Source: Thoreauomyces humboldtii (taxonomy: Eukaryota > Chytridiomycota > Chytridiomycetes > Spizellomycetales > Powellomycetaceae). Taken from it: 21,809 bases of DNA. Where the stretch lies: positions 1-21,809 of the forward strand of contig JADGJA010000356.1 of assembly GCA_027596035.1 (NCBI GenBank), given 5' to 3'. The position numbers and the translations under genes are program-made. Positions 9,501-19,387 of this stretch are shown piece after piece; the stretch's first letter is position 1, and each line of letters begins with the position of its first letter. Under the pieces are notes generated by a model. It was given only the letters and a program-made list of their open reading frames with translations, ran no database searches and was not told the DNA's origin.

Positions 9501-12500
9501 CTCGAGAAGTAGGCGAAAGGCTACGATCCTTGTCCCAGGGTATCACAGTCTTTGATGCGAAGGTTAATGTTTGATCGTATAATATCCGGCTGATCTGTCG
9601 AACAATCACCGTTAGCTCTGTATATTATCGGGTCATCGAGAGATAACGGGCATACTGGTGAGTTCAGACTCGCTAGGAGACTGATTTCGCTTATTTGCGC
9701 CATGTCGATCCTCAAGAATGGCCGGACCATCGGGTACAAAACGCAACGAACATCGATCTGAGGGAGCAACCGAGCAACGCAGGACACAAACGCTACAGCT
9801 CCTAGAAGCGGGCTCCACGTAAGAGATATCCCAGAGGGCTCTTCCCCGCCAAACTAGCACATACCGAAGCGGATCCAAAGGTTTGGATGGCAGACCAGAG
9901 GCAGTACAGTCGCTCCAAGCTCCTTCAACTTGGGTTTCTGTAGCAAGCCAAGTTCTCCGAGCGACGTCAGCGCACCCAAAACTTTTTCAACCACAAACTC
10001 TTCCGAGTCTAAAAAAAGAATAGGTCAACAGACATTGATATTCTGGAATCTCGAACGAGTACATACCTGTCAGAGCTTGAATCATGAGCGGCAGAATGTA
10101 CTCCTCCAGACTTTGACCACCAACAAATGTACCAACCCCGACGATGCTCTCGAAGAAGGCGCTGAGGTGCGTGTGAGACTTCTTTCCATTCTTATTACTC
10201 GATAGGTTAGGTGAAAGGCGAACCTTCGAAGCTGCCAGTCCGTTCCGTTCAGGTAGGTGATCATATGCGAGAGCAGCACGTCATTCGCCTTTTGCCGCCC
10301 AAAGATGATGCAGAGTCTGGGCATTTCCGACAGTAGCGTACGTTTTACCAAAGCATCCGGGTCAATGAGCAATGTGATGACTTCCTCCTGGATGAGCTCT
10401 TGGAGGTCACGTAGGCTAGAGTCGTAAGATATCTGTCAGACGGGAATGGATGTTAGCGTTGTGCTGGTGAATGGCATGGGAATTGCGTGGGCTTACTTGA
10501 TGAGTCGTATCGCCATCCGTCTCCAATTCCGGCCTAGCTTCGCTTTTCAGAAGCTCCGCCAGTTCTAGAGCTGCCAAGGCGCTTTCGGCTGTTCGTCGCG
10601 GATCAAAATCAGTCGCCTGGTCCGACTCAATAAGATCGTACGCTACAACATACCAAGGCTGGCGATGCATTGTGCATACGTAGCACGAACGAACGCATCT
10701 GGGTCAGAAGATAGTCCTCGAACGCTTGGGAGGATGTACTCGGGATATATGTTTGCATCTGGTCCCGTAATACTCTCAACCATCGCTAACTGATGCGCAA
10801 CCTTCAGCACGTGGATCTTTGCGATACCGGCGATCACAAGCGTAACTTACTATCTGGGTCAAAGTCTTGATCGCATTGGCTCGTACAATGCTTGACGGGT
10901 CATCGACGAGTGCCAAGATGTACGGAACGAGACGATCGAGCCGGACCTCATCTGTCAGATGGAGGCTCAGCGCAAGCAGAATATCAAGCGCATGAATTTT
11001 GGACGACGGATAAAAGACATTGCGCAAGGATGAGCAGATTATTGTGCTAAACAGCAAACAACCATCCGCTGCAAGTGAACGTTGAGAAACTTAACGGTCG
11101 AGTCAGCAATACACGAATTCCGTACCGGCCTGTGCGCTAGCCTTAATGCTGGTCAGATCGGCAGGGAAGTCTGGGATATTGACGTGGAGAGACAGAATGC
11201 TCTACTAGGAAAACTTTAGCCGTTATTGAACCAAGCTCGGCTTGGTTACGCATGTATCTACGTACCGTAGAGCGTGCTGGTGCCGGCACTGAAAGGAGGG
11301 AAGTGATTAAAACGCTGACGGATCTCACTAGCGGATGCAATAACACTGACTTCCTGCTATTGGCTCTGGTGGTAAAGGCTTCAGATCGTGCGGTTCTGGA
11401 AGTACGCCAAGAGAGCAGGCATTTCGCGCAAAATCATTATAGATCTTGTCGATTTTAGCATCTGACGCGGGGAGCACAAAGCTAGTCGTTGAAGCGGGGC
11501 CACCGATGACCGGAGAAGGAGTGGCCATCGCCAAGTCCGTTAACGATGCGATATAGTGGTGTAGAAAAGAGTAGAAAATTTCCGGAAAGGCTTTGTCCCT
11601 CCTACGCTGAGGGAGGTCAATAACAGTTCCGCGGGTGAGCAAGATCGTCAGGGTATGACACACCAGGTTTCTAGATAGCCTTCTGCCGTCTCGCGCTCAG
11701 CTGGATCGAGTTGGATCATATGTCGGACCAAGGTCTAAATATCTCCACTAATGAGCACACCTGCGTTACGCGTCGGAATGGGTTATCAAGAACCGTTCTT
11801 GCCTTGATATGAATGTCTTCTATCTTTTCCAGCTCGGGCAACGGATTGTATTCCCCACTGCGATAACGAAGTAATTGTGACAACGAAAACAGCGGAGTTC
11901 CTTCCAGAAATATCTCCGCGATGGTACACCTTTCAATAAGATAGTGAGAAGTTGATTTCAAATAATGCAAGGTTCAACAAAAGCATGCCCACCCAAGCGA
12001 GAAGATATCCATGGAAGGTTGGAGGCAGCCATCATTATCACTGAAAAGCGTGTCTCCTGGCGCATAGAAGCGTTCAGGAGCCAAATAGCATACGCGACGG
12101 GAAGATGTATCAAAGAAAAACGAGAAGTCCCCTGGGTTGTCCTGAAGTGCATCGGAAGGAAGTCAGCATAGTGTCATCCTTGGAAGAAGCTTTGGCTACT
12201 TGCCTCTGGAAGGTACGTCGGCTTGAAAGAACTAAAATCAATCAAGTATGCCCAATTCCAGCTGGTCACAAGAACGTTCTCCGTCTTGATATCGCCATGA
12301 CAGATCTGGGTCGTTTTTCGATAAGCATCCTGATATCACGATAGAACGATAGCCCTCCGCAGACGAACGTTATGCGAATGCGCGTCCGACAGTCCAGCCA
12401 ATAGGTGAAAGGCTATCCACTTCTTCTCAATGATCGTCAAGAAGGGGCGGGTGCTGAGTTAATCGCATGTCAGAACTCGGAACTGCAGCTTTGTCCATCT

Positions 12501-13027
12501 GCAACAGATGCTGGGAAGAACCCTGACGCACCTAATCCGATCGTACAGGTTACTGTACAGATGCTGCCGGATGAGGTACGCAGCTCGCTCTGTCTCTAGG
12601 ATTCGCTGATACGGAAAGGCGTTCGGTACCTGCAGCAGAAGATCTCGCTCCCCTGCACGATCCAGGTAGAATGGTCAGACTCGTCATCTCAGATGTTTCT
12701 CGCCAGGAATCTTTCATCCAGCGTCAACCTTTCAACTTGTTGACATGATCTCTGAGTGAAATACCGGCGTCAGGCTTGATAAATATCTTCACTACTACTA
12801 GCCCATCACGATGCTTGCATCGGATCGTTTTCATAAAGTGTCCGCTTCCCAGACTATAGAGTAGTATCCAAGTGTCAGAAGCCGATAACCAAACACCTCG
12901 TGCGCACGCATTTGGCTGAAGGACTCCGGCACCTTTTCTCATATTGAACATCAGAAAGCTCGCTAACATAGCTATCAATGCCAGCGGTTGCAGTACGTGG
13001 CGTAGTACTTGAGACAGTGTTGCCCAT
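6567..13027 (-). CDS. VPS15: VPS15 (PIK3R4/p150), regulatory subunit of Vps34 PI3-kinase
   Basis: The product is the scaffold and pseudokinase-like partner of Vps34 in autophagy and endosomal sorting. I splice 25 exons from the ATG at 13027 to the TAG at 6567: 4899 nt, 1632 residues. Exons run downward: 13027-12933, 12853-12729, 12652-12532, 12453-12369, 12305-12204, 12141-11993, 11929-11803, 11734-11664, 11601-11351, 11288-11266, 11201-11126, 11068-10851, 10789-10654, 10588-10497, 10432-10224, 10161-10067, 10008-9865, 9801-9656, 9594-9443, 9386-9279, 9215-9158, 9087-8995, 8911-7307, 7242-7004 and 6945-6567. MGN at the start fits N-myristoylation. Kinase-like motifs are LGSGHF, VVVK (Lys54), HGDIKTEN (145-152, typical of Vps15 instead of HRD) and DF at 165-166. 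HEAT-type helices ([27 protein letters not shown]) follow to about 890, then a Ser/Pro linker to about 1150. WD40 repeats end in [12 protein letters not shown]. Confidence 0.95.
11735..11802 (-). other. GC-AG intron 7 of VPS15
   Basis: Exon 7 ends ATCAAG and the next bases are GCAAGA. A 68 nt intron ends TATTTAG before ACCTTGGTC. This join gives [18 protein letters not shown], which fits the family without a gap. The alternative GT donor further in would leave a 26 nt intron and 16 extra residues. Confidence 0.65.
12142..12203 (-). other. GC-AG intron 5 of VPS15
   Basis: Reading on the minus strand, exon 5 ends CCAGAG and is followed by GCAAGT, the classic non-canonical GC donor. The 62 nt intron ends CTTCAG before GACAACCC. 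No nearby GT donor keeps phase with the conserved ...YLPE/DNP... junction of the kinase domain, so the GC donor is needed. A CTGAC branch-like site lies about 20 nt before the acceptor. Confidence 0.75.
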
Positions 13028-13472
13028 ACGAGTCGACGTTCCGCAATGATGCGCGGATGGAGATCGTTGGGACTGGGAATCCTAACGAAGTCCTACCAAA
13101 GTGATGACCTCACACCTAACCCTATCCGGTGTTACGAAAGGTCGGTGCGACCGTTGTATGTAATTGGTTAACCGTAAGGTATACAGTGGGCTTCCATAAG
13201 TCAAGAATCCTCTCGAAAAAAAAAGTCCCTGCCACATCCGCTGAGTCCGGGTAGGACTTTTTTTTCGAGAGGGTTCTTGACTTATGGTCGCCCACTGTAT
13301 TAACGAGGACTCGGGGAGGAGAGTGAAAAAGAAGGGGAAACGCTAGGGTTTGGCTACGTAGGGTTGACTCCTCCAACATCCAGTGCGCTATCGAAGAAAC
13401 TCGTCGTGTCATAAAGTCGAGTCCGATTACTCCGATGCTAGGAAATAAGGAGAGCTAAGCTAAAATGTACGT
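13028..13472. other. Intergenic region between VPS15 start and peroxiredoxin stop
   Basis: The two genes are in tandem on the minus strand, so these 445 bp hold the VPS15 promoter and the peroxiredoxin 3' flank. The only recognisable content is the fold-back element at 13184-13297. No open frame of note was found. Confidence 0.55.
13184..13297. mobile_element. Fold-back MITE, Tc1/mariner-like, TA-flanked
   Basis: This 114 bp element consists almost wholly of two inverted arms, 13184-13228 and 13254-13297, around a 25 nt loop. The arms begin CAGTGGGC and end GCCCACTG. They pair over about 44 bp with two adjacent mismatches, one further mismatch and one A/T-tract length difference (A9 against T8). 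TA dinucleotides flank both ends (13182-13183 and 13298-13299), matching the target duplication of Tc1/mariner elements, whose ends often start CAGT. It has no coding capacity and must have moved, if at all, with a transposase from elsewhere. It lies 157 bp upstream of the VPS15 ATG and 176 bp downstream of the peroxiredoxin stop. Confidence 0.8.
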
Positions 13473-14387
13473 CTACGAAGGCTGGTTGAAGAACTCTTTG
13501 CTTCCGGCAGGATCAGCCTTCATGGTCTTTCCACCCTTTGCCCAGTTAGCTGGGCAAACCTGATTACGGAGGACCGTCATCAGCACGGGAAAGCGTAATG
13601 GAGATACGCACCACGGATGCTCTTACCTCGCCATGCTCAGCGTGCGCGTGCAACGCCTCAAGGAGTCGTACGTACTCCGAGACGTTTCGTCCGATGGGTA
13701 GATCGTTTACATGCGCAATGCGGAGGGCGCCGTTGGGGTCAATGATGAAAGTACCCCTCAACGCCACGCCGGCATCGGGCCCCTCCTCGATGAGAACTCC
13801 ATAGTCGTGAGCGATCTTCTTTGTCACGTCGGCTAAGAGAGGGATCTTCATGTCCCCAAGTCCGCCCTTCTTTCGCTCCTGCTGAGTCCATGCCAGGTGA
13901 CTGAACTTTGTGTCGGTGGAACACGCGAGGACCTGCGCGTTCAGGGCGGTGAACTCTGCAGATCGTTCGCTGAACGCCTGTTTTCGATATTTTTGGTCAG
14001 GGAAAGCGCTATGTTATGATGCAAACAGGGTCCCACTCACGATGATCTCCGTGGGACAGACGAACGTGAAGTCCATAGGGTAGAAGAACAGCACGACATA
14101 TTTGCCCTTGTAATCGCTAAGCGACACGTCTTTGAACTGGCCATCCACTACCGCCGGGGCTGTGAATGCAGGAGAAGGCCTGCCGATCGTAGCTGTAAAA
14201 GCGAAAATCAATGACTCGGCCCGGAGGGAAACAAAGCCAAGGAACGACGCGAACCTCGCGAAAGGGAAGGAATGGTGGCTGCCGTGTGCAGGAGATTGCG
14301 AGGAGCGGCGGCAAGACCGAAACGCAGATGACGGATCATGGGGGAGGCGGACGTAGCGCGGGCTGCTGCTGCTGCTGCGAGAGACAT
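13473..14387 (-). CDS. Typical 2-Cys peroxiredoxin, mitochondrial type
   Basis: This is a thiol peroxidase reducing H2O2 and organic hydroperoxides with thioredoxin. The exons are 14387-14255, 14192-14041, 13977-13627 and 13559-13473 (introns 62, 63 and 67 nt), giving 240 residues. The peroxidatic motif is [13 protein letters not shown] with Cys90, and the resolving Cys214 lies in HGEVCPANW. The GGLG motif precedes [12 protein letters not shown], and [13 protein letters not shown] and NDLPIGRNV are family hallmarks. The first about 44 residues, rich in Ala, Arg and Ser without acidic residues, look like a mitochondrial import leader; a second in-frame Met at residue 17 would still leave a leader. 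The usual C-terminal YF pair is FF here (SKEFFNQPS). The first exon holds a short GCA repeat coding poly-Ala. It is divergent from the lipase gene. Confidence 0.95.
14361..14379 (-). repeat. Trinucleotide (GCA)n run coding poly-alanine
   Basis: The coding strand has five GCA codons followed by GCC, giving six alanines at residues 4-9 of the peroxiredoxin leader. Such runs vary easily in length, and here they fall in the predicted cleaved part. Confidence 0.7.
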
Positions 14388-14613
14388 GATACCAACTCTG
14401 TTTGCAAGCGGGTTGCGATGCTACTGTACAAAGAATGGGGAATGGGGTGGTTACAGAATTCCCCAGACGAGTCGGTCGGACAGAATGGCTGTGTCGGATC
14501 TTTCACCAGTTTGACGCACGCGTGAGAAGCCGCGAGAACGGGAGAAACCTCACTGCTACAGGACAGCGGCTTGCCCGCACCCCGACACTTCGCAACCAAA
14601 CAACCAAAACGAC
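14388..14613. promoter_or_regulatory. Divergent promoter region (peroxiredoxin / lipase)
   Basis: The two start codons are 226 bp apart, head-to-head, with no gene between. I saw no clear Yap1-type TTACTAA site or TATA box. The stretch just before the lipase ATG (14587-14613) is rich in CAAC/CAAA, as is usual for fungal 5' leaders. Confidence 0.45.
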
Positions 14614-16775
14614 ATGCAGGGAACAGCTCAAGCTTACACGGTCACCGAACCAGATGATGAAGACGATTTCGATCTGCCGATGCCCGGGCCTCTCGCCCGT
14701 GCTGTGGCCGCTCGCTCCGCCACCACACCAAACCAGGTTGAGCAAAGGTCCGCAGAGAATGAGCACGTGTCAAAGTCGCTGGCCAACGTCATGATGGGAG
14801 TGGTGAGTCGGGATCCTCAGGCAACTCCTATCACCACTGTAGATTTCTCAGACATTGTTCTGGCGTATGTTCTAGCGTTTCATGTTGGGAGCGGGGAAGG
14901 CTGCGAGCGAAGCCGGCTTTGCGATAGCGAAAGGCGCAACGCACGTGGGCCTTGAAGTGGCGCGTAACATCGTTGACGGTGTCGGTGAAGCTACAGGACT
15001 CGATGCCACCGGTGTGACTCCTCTCATCTCTGGGACCCTCGCCTTCGCCGAATTCTGCGCCATCCTGGGGATCGAAACTGGCCGCTTCTGGACAAATTTT
15101 GGGTTTTCCACTGCGGGAACGAGTGTGCGTGCTCTCAACAATGTCTTTGGCTCTACCGAGATGGCAACTGCGATCAAGGAGTTCTCGGCTCTGGTCCGGA
15201 GGGAGATCTCTGCCGAAGCTGGACAGCACGGAATCAGTTTGAAAGACATTGGAACCGTGGATAGCATCAGGGCATTGATGGCGTGGGTATGCCTACAAAG
15301 CAGTACGTCGGCCCTCTGGCTCAGTGACCGAACCTCCAACTCCAAGCGGATGACCTTCGGCGGCGCGGGCGTCGCCGAAGAGGAACCCGAGGACGTTGAC
15401 TGGTCTAACCTTGCTGCTGGCGGAAGCGTTGACCCTGGAGATGTGGTGAAAGGAAGCATCGGCACACCTTCCGAACACAATGTCGTCGGTTTTCCCATTT
15501 CCGCGGCCGACTCAAGCTCACCCAGAACGCCTCAATCGGATACTCAGCTTCTCATCGATCTTCGCCGTTACGTGAAGTTTGCCACAGGAATGTACGGACG
15601 CCATCAAATCAGCGCCATGAACGGAGAATTGCCAAAATTCGGTTTCACTAGTAACCCGGATCCTCGGCACACCGGTAACAAGGAACATCACTTCTTTGCC
15701 GAGCATGCCGACACGCCGCTCGAGAGTATCTATCATACAACCACCGACGATGACGGTTTCGAAGGGATCCTGAGCTCCCAGCGCTACAAGCCGACAGTAT
15801 ATGTGATCGTCGATCATTCCTCAAGCCAGGTAAGTTTGGATGGAATTCGACGATCCGACTCCGAGACAGAACTAACAAGCTGTCTTCGTGAAAGGTGATT
15901 TTGGCGTTCCGTGGAACCAACTCGCTCGAGGATCTCATGGTTGACCTCACCTGCGAGCATGAAGACTACAAGTACGAGGATGCAGGAAGCTTTCACGTAC
16001 ATTCTGGAATGCTTCGTGCCGCCCGTGCCGTAGCGACCGCCAATCAACCCACCCGTGTTTGGGAAGCTGTCGTCAGCTTACTCAAGCAGAACACAGGCTA
16101 CGGTCTCCTGCTCACCGGTCATTCCCTGGGAGCTGGCCTCGCGACGTGTCTTACCGTAAGCTTCTCTTTCCTGGCGGAGAGTAGTCGTTTTGCGTGTGAA
16201 ACCGTAGCTCATATCGTCTCCTTTCGTAGTTACTCTGGACGGATCCTTCCACCGGAACCACCCACGCAGGTACCGGTCTTCCCGTCGGTCGACCCGTACG
16301 ATGCTTCGCATACGCAGCACCCGCGGTCGTGTCCGCCTCCCTCGGCGCCCTTTGCCGTCCCTTCATCACCTCGGTCCTCGTCGGTTCCGACCTGGTCCCT
16401 CGACTGTCACTCGGAAGCGTCCGAGATCTCGCGCGCGTGGTGGCCCAGCTTCACACGTCGCCCGCCATCCGTGACGATCTCATTAACCGGATCGCCTTCG
16501 GACGGGGAGACCAGGAGGGAAGGGACAGGGACGTTCAGCTTCGTCGAGAGATCGAGGGACAGTGTCTGCTTTCCGACAAGCTCGTGCCGCCTGGACGGAC
16601 TTTCTGGATCGTGGAGGGCAAGGAGGAGGATCCGAACGTGACTTCGTCCGACCCCCTCAGGATGTACGATGTTCTGGATCCGGCCAAGACGTTCGATCAG
16701 CTGTTGTTCTCGAGTACCATGGCGAGGGATCACATGCCGCATGTGTACTCGTCCCTTCTTCACAAGCTAGCATAG
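14614..16775 (+). CDS. Class-3 lipase, sn1-diacylglycerol-lipase-like
   Basis: This is a predicted serine hydrolase acting on membrane or storage glycerolipids. The exons are 14614-14802, 14876-15829, 15895-16155 and 16230-16775 (introns 73, 65 and 74 nt), giving 649 residues. The catalytic Ser458 sits in GHSLGAG. Asp522 in VGSDLVPRLS and His636 in DHMPHVY complete the expected triad. The oxyanion region ILAFRGTNS and the RYVKFATGMYG stretch before it are typical of diacylglycerol lipases. The first about 300 residues carry no catalytic motif: an acidic start, then Ala/Gly-rich amphipathic stretches and one moderately hydrophobic segment near 108-131, which could associate with membrane. The four-helix membrane domain of animal DAG lipase alpha is not evident. 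The intron at 16156-16229 is required; reading through it shifts the frame and destroys the C-terminal half. The substrate is inferred from the family. Confidence 0.9.
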
Positions 16776-16872
16776 AACCCGGGCCCGATATATAGATCTA
16801 GAATGCAAAGTGCATAGTGTATTTCAAAATTATGTTTCAGAAATCTCGTGAAACTTTTCTGCTGATGGTCCG
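16776..16872. other. Short tail-to-tail intergenic region
   Basis: Only 97 bp lie between the lipase stop and the convergent Rei1-like stop, so the 3' UTRs probably overlap. No further feature was seen. Confidence 0.5.
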
Positions 16873-18125
16873 CTACCGTCCGTTGACCGAAAGTCCCGCG
16901 CCACCGTGTTTCCGAGCCTCTCCTATCCGCAGCTTTTGCCGCCATTCCGCCACCTTCGCCTTGAACGCCGCGTCGTGGTTCTTGGCCACGGCCGTAAGCT
17001 GACTTGCGGAGTAGTTGGCGATGCACTCGAGCTCGTTCCGGGAGCATCGAAGGACAGCGTTCCGCTCGGACGGTTTCATGGAGAGGAGGGTGGTCGTGAG
17101 CTTGCCGGGAAGCGCTCGACCGTTGCGAGTGAAGACGCCTGATGATGGCAATCCATTTCCTCGCGTCGACAAGGCGGTGCTCGTCGGTTCCGACGAGCGG
17201 ACCGCTGCGCGGTGCACGAGTCGCGTCCCGGACTTCAATACCAGCTGGTTCCCGCCGGCCGATATCCGTTCGAGCGGCGTCCGCGTGTCCTCTTCCAGGT
17301 CCTCCTCCGCGACGCCCCAGTCGTATATCCCTTCGACGGCGATCTGCGATCCGTTTTCCCAGGACACTTTGCAGTGGCCTTTTGCGATCATGTGACGACG
17401 AGCGTCCTGGGCAGAGTGGAAGGCGCTGCGGGAGGCGAGAGCGAAGTTGGAATCGGATCCGGAGTCGGCTTCACCGTCGCTGTCGTCTTCGTCGCTGGTC
17501 GTGACCGACCCTTTCCTGCCAGCCGCCCGAGCTTCGGGGGAATGACAGTACAGACAGTCTCCGTGCTCGATGATGGCGCCCAGGTAGATGAGCAGGTCCA
17601 CGGGCTCGGCGAGGAAGGCCGAATCGGGGATGAGGAACGAGTGAGCTTTTCGCATGTGAGCAATGTTGCTGAAGGGGTCAAAGGCTGATGAGACGGCTGA
17701 ACGAAACCAGACGACTTCCACAGGGCGGCCCCTTACCTTTCGAGGTCTTCGCTAGATTTCAGGCAAAAGAGACACTCTGTCTCGTTCTCCCAACTTTTGA
17801 GCGAGTCCTCGGCGTTCTTCTTCTTCTGTACCTTTCGAACGGGCTTCGTTTTCTCTCCGCCTGCCACCTTCGTCCGGTGAGCCTTGCTCTGGAGATGATG
17901 TGTCTCCTTTGTCAAGTCGTACGACACGGCGCACAAATTGCAGGTGAGCGATACTGGTTCCACATGTTGAGTCGCCAGTGACCGTTCCTGTATGATGCGG
18001 GCCCGGGTAGTTGCGGAGGGGAAGGAGATGTATGGTTTCGAAGGAAGAGAAGCCACCGACGAGCTGACGTTGCTGCCGACCGAGGACATGCTGTAACCAG
18101 ACGGGGATGTATCACCAACTGACAT
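16873..18125 (-). CDS. Rei1/ZNF622-like C2H2 zinc-finger protein, divergent
   Basis: The nearest recognisable family is the cytoplasmic pre-60S ribosome maturation factor Rei1/Reh1 (ZNF622), which helps release late assembly factors and probes the exit tunnel. The exons are 18125-17737 and 17668-16873, intron 68 nt, giving 394 residues. A first C2H2 finger has Cys62/Cys65 and His77/His83. The second, Cys118/Cys121 with His134/His139 (ECLFC ... HMRKAHSFLIPD), matches the Rei1 signature and spans the intron. The third has Cys168/Cys171 (GDCLYC) and His222/His228 (RRHMIAKGHCKV), but its loop is stretched by an acidic Ser/Asp/Glu insert at about 186-203. The C-terminal QLVLKSGTRLVHRA recalls the family. 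The usual N-terminal finger with a WHRYNLKR-like helix was not found, and the start is Ser-rich instead. It may be a paralogue (Reh1-like) rather than the main Rei1. Confidence 0.72.
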
Positions 18126-18605
18126 TGGAAGGAGAGGATGAGCGAGGCGAGCGGTGGGCAGTGGAGGTGAGCGTGGTGAGAACTGAGCGGCGACAGCGAG
18201 ACGGAATGCCCCTCTTGTACAGATTTCCCCAGGAGGAAGAAGTGTTCACTGGGTGGGTGGACTGGTGGTGGTGGGTGGTGGTGGAGCGGGTTTTGTCACC
18301 ACCCACCACGGACCGAGCAGGTGGCTGTGCACTTCACTTGTCCCTGTGACTCAGCGTTTCGAGGGCAGGTGAAGTGAACGGTGCTACCAGTGCCTTGGCA
18401 AGGGTAACTGACGGTACCGGACGTTTACACTGAATTACCTTGTCGCTTTGCTTCCTTCTCCCCTCTCGCCTTCCTCACCACCCAGAAACACTTGCCCGTT
18501 GACTTTGCCAAAGACCGTGGGAACCCGCCAGTCCTGCCCTTCCCGCATCTGTCTCCTGACTCGAAGATCCTGCTGACCCATAGTTGAATCAGTGCACCTT
18601 GTGAA
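18126..18605. promoter_or_regulatory. Divergent promoter region (Rei1-like / flavin reductase-like)
   Basis: These 480 bp lie between the two start codons. They hold a G-rich run and hairpin at 18251-18309, a TGACTCA heptamer at 18347-18353 (Gcn4/AP-1-type core) and an 8 bp inverted repeat CACTTCAC/GTGAAGTG at about 18330-18375. No open frame continuing either gene was seen. Confidence 0.45.
18251..18309. repeat. G-rich low-complexity run with 13 bp inverted repeat
   Basis: GTGGTGGGTGGTG at 18268-18280 is the exact reverse complement of CACCACCCACCAC at 18297-18309, with a 16 nt spacer, so it can form a hairpin. The plus strand also carries four GGG tracts (18251, 18255, 18273 and 18288), so a G-quadruplex is conceivable but would need long loops. 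Confidence 0.65.
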
Positions 18606-19306
18606 ATGAGCGACTCCGACAACCCAATGGTCCCCGTGGACCGGCACATGCTCAGCCGGCTATTGTATACAAACCCCGTGTGCCTGCTTACCGTCGCCAA
18701 CGAAGCTGGCCTTCGAAATATCATGACCATCAGCTGGCTCACCGCCATAGACAACCACGGGCACTTTGTGGCGAGCATCAACCCTTCACGTCATACATTC
18801 TCTTCATTTCTACGGGAGCAAGATACCTTTGGTAACGAGACCCGTCCTGGCTGGAACTCGGCGGTGCACTGTGTCTCAACGCTCAACGATTGCTCCCAGT
18901 CTTGAACGTAGCTACGGAAGTCACGCAGGATATCGTGGTGGCCGTCGGATGCAGGACAGGGAAGACGACAGACAAGTTTGAAGAACTCGAGATATCCGTT
19001 TGCGCTCCGGGGACCTCTTCGCCTATCACGTGGCCTCCAGAAGCGTCATCAACTTCGGTTCCTCTGCTTGCGATACCCGCCGCGGCTGCTCACCTGGTCT
19101 GTCGCATCCAAGAGCGGCAGGAGCGCCACGGCCACTCCATCTTGTTCTGCGTCATCGAGAAGGGGTACGCAAGACGGCACCACTGGGACGGAAAGAATCT
19201 GGGCTCCAGCGAGGAGCCCTTGCTGAGCTTTCTCGGCACGAAGAGGTTCGCATCGATGGTCCCTCAAGACAAGATCCCACCGGAGGAAACCCCGAACTCA
19301 GCCTGA
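18606..19306 (+). CDS. Flavin reductase-like (FMN-binding split barrel) protein
   Basis: The exons are 18606-18831 and 18900-19306 with one 68 nt intron (GTAACG...CCCAG), giving 210 residues. The fold family is suggested by NPVCLLTVANEAGLRNIMTISW near residues 22-43, then HFVASINPSRHTFSSFLREQDTFVLNV across the intron, and a later SGRD-like segment (GCRTGKTTDKFEEL). That pattern matches the flavin_reduct domain, small proteins that bind FMN and use NAD(P)H, often of unknown role. Removing the intron restores FVLNV, a family hallmark. The substrate and partner are unknown. It is divergent from the Rei1-like gene and tail-to-tail with the acidic gene, with only 81 bp between stops. No leader or membrane segment is visible. 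Confidence 0.82.
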
Positions 19307-19387
19307 GTCGGAGACGGAAGTCATCCCCATTATTCATTCATTGCATTCCCTCGCGGCGCAAAGCCCCGCTCACTACACTGTATCTTC

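Noticed and set aside
14402..14794. Open frame overlapping the lipase start in another frame
   Set aside because: It overlaps the lipase exon 1, which continues in phase into conserved lipase sequence; this frame does not.
15288..15400. Possible intron with GTATGC donor in lipase exon 2
   Set aside because: The frame stays open through it and the encoded residues read as plausible helix and linker, so no intron is needed.
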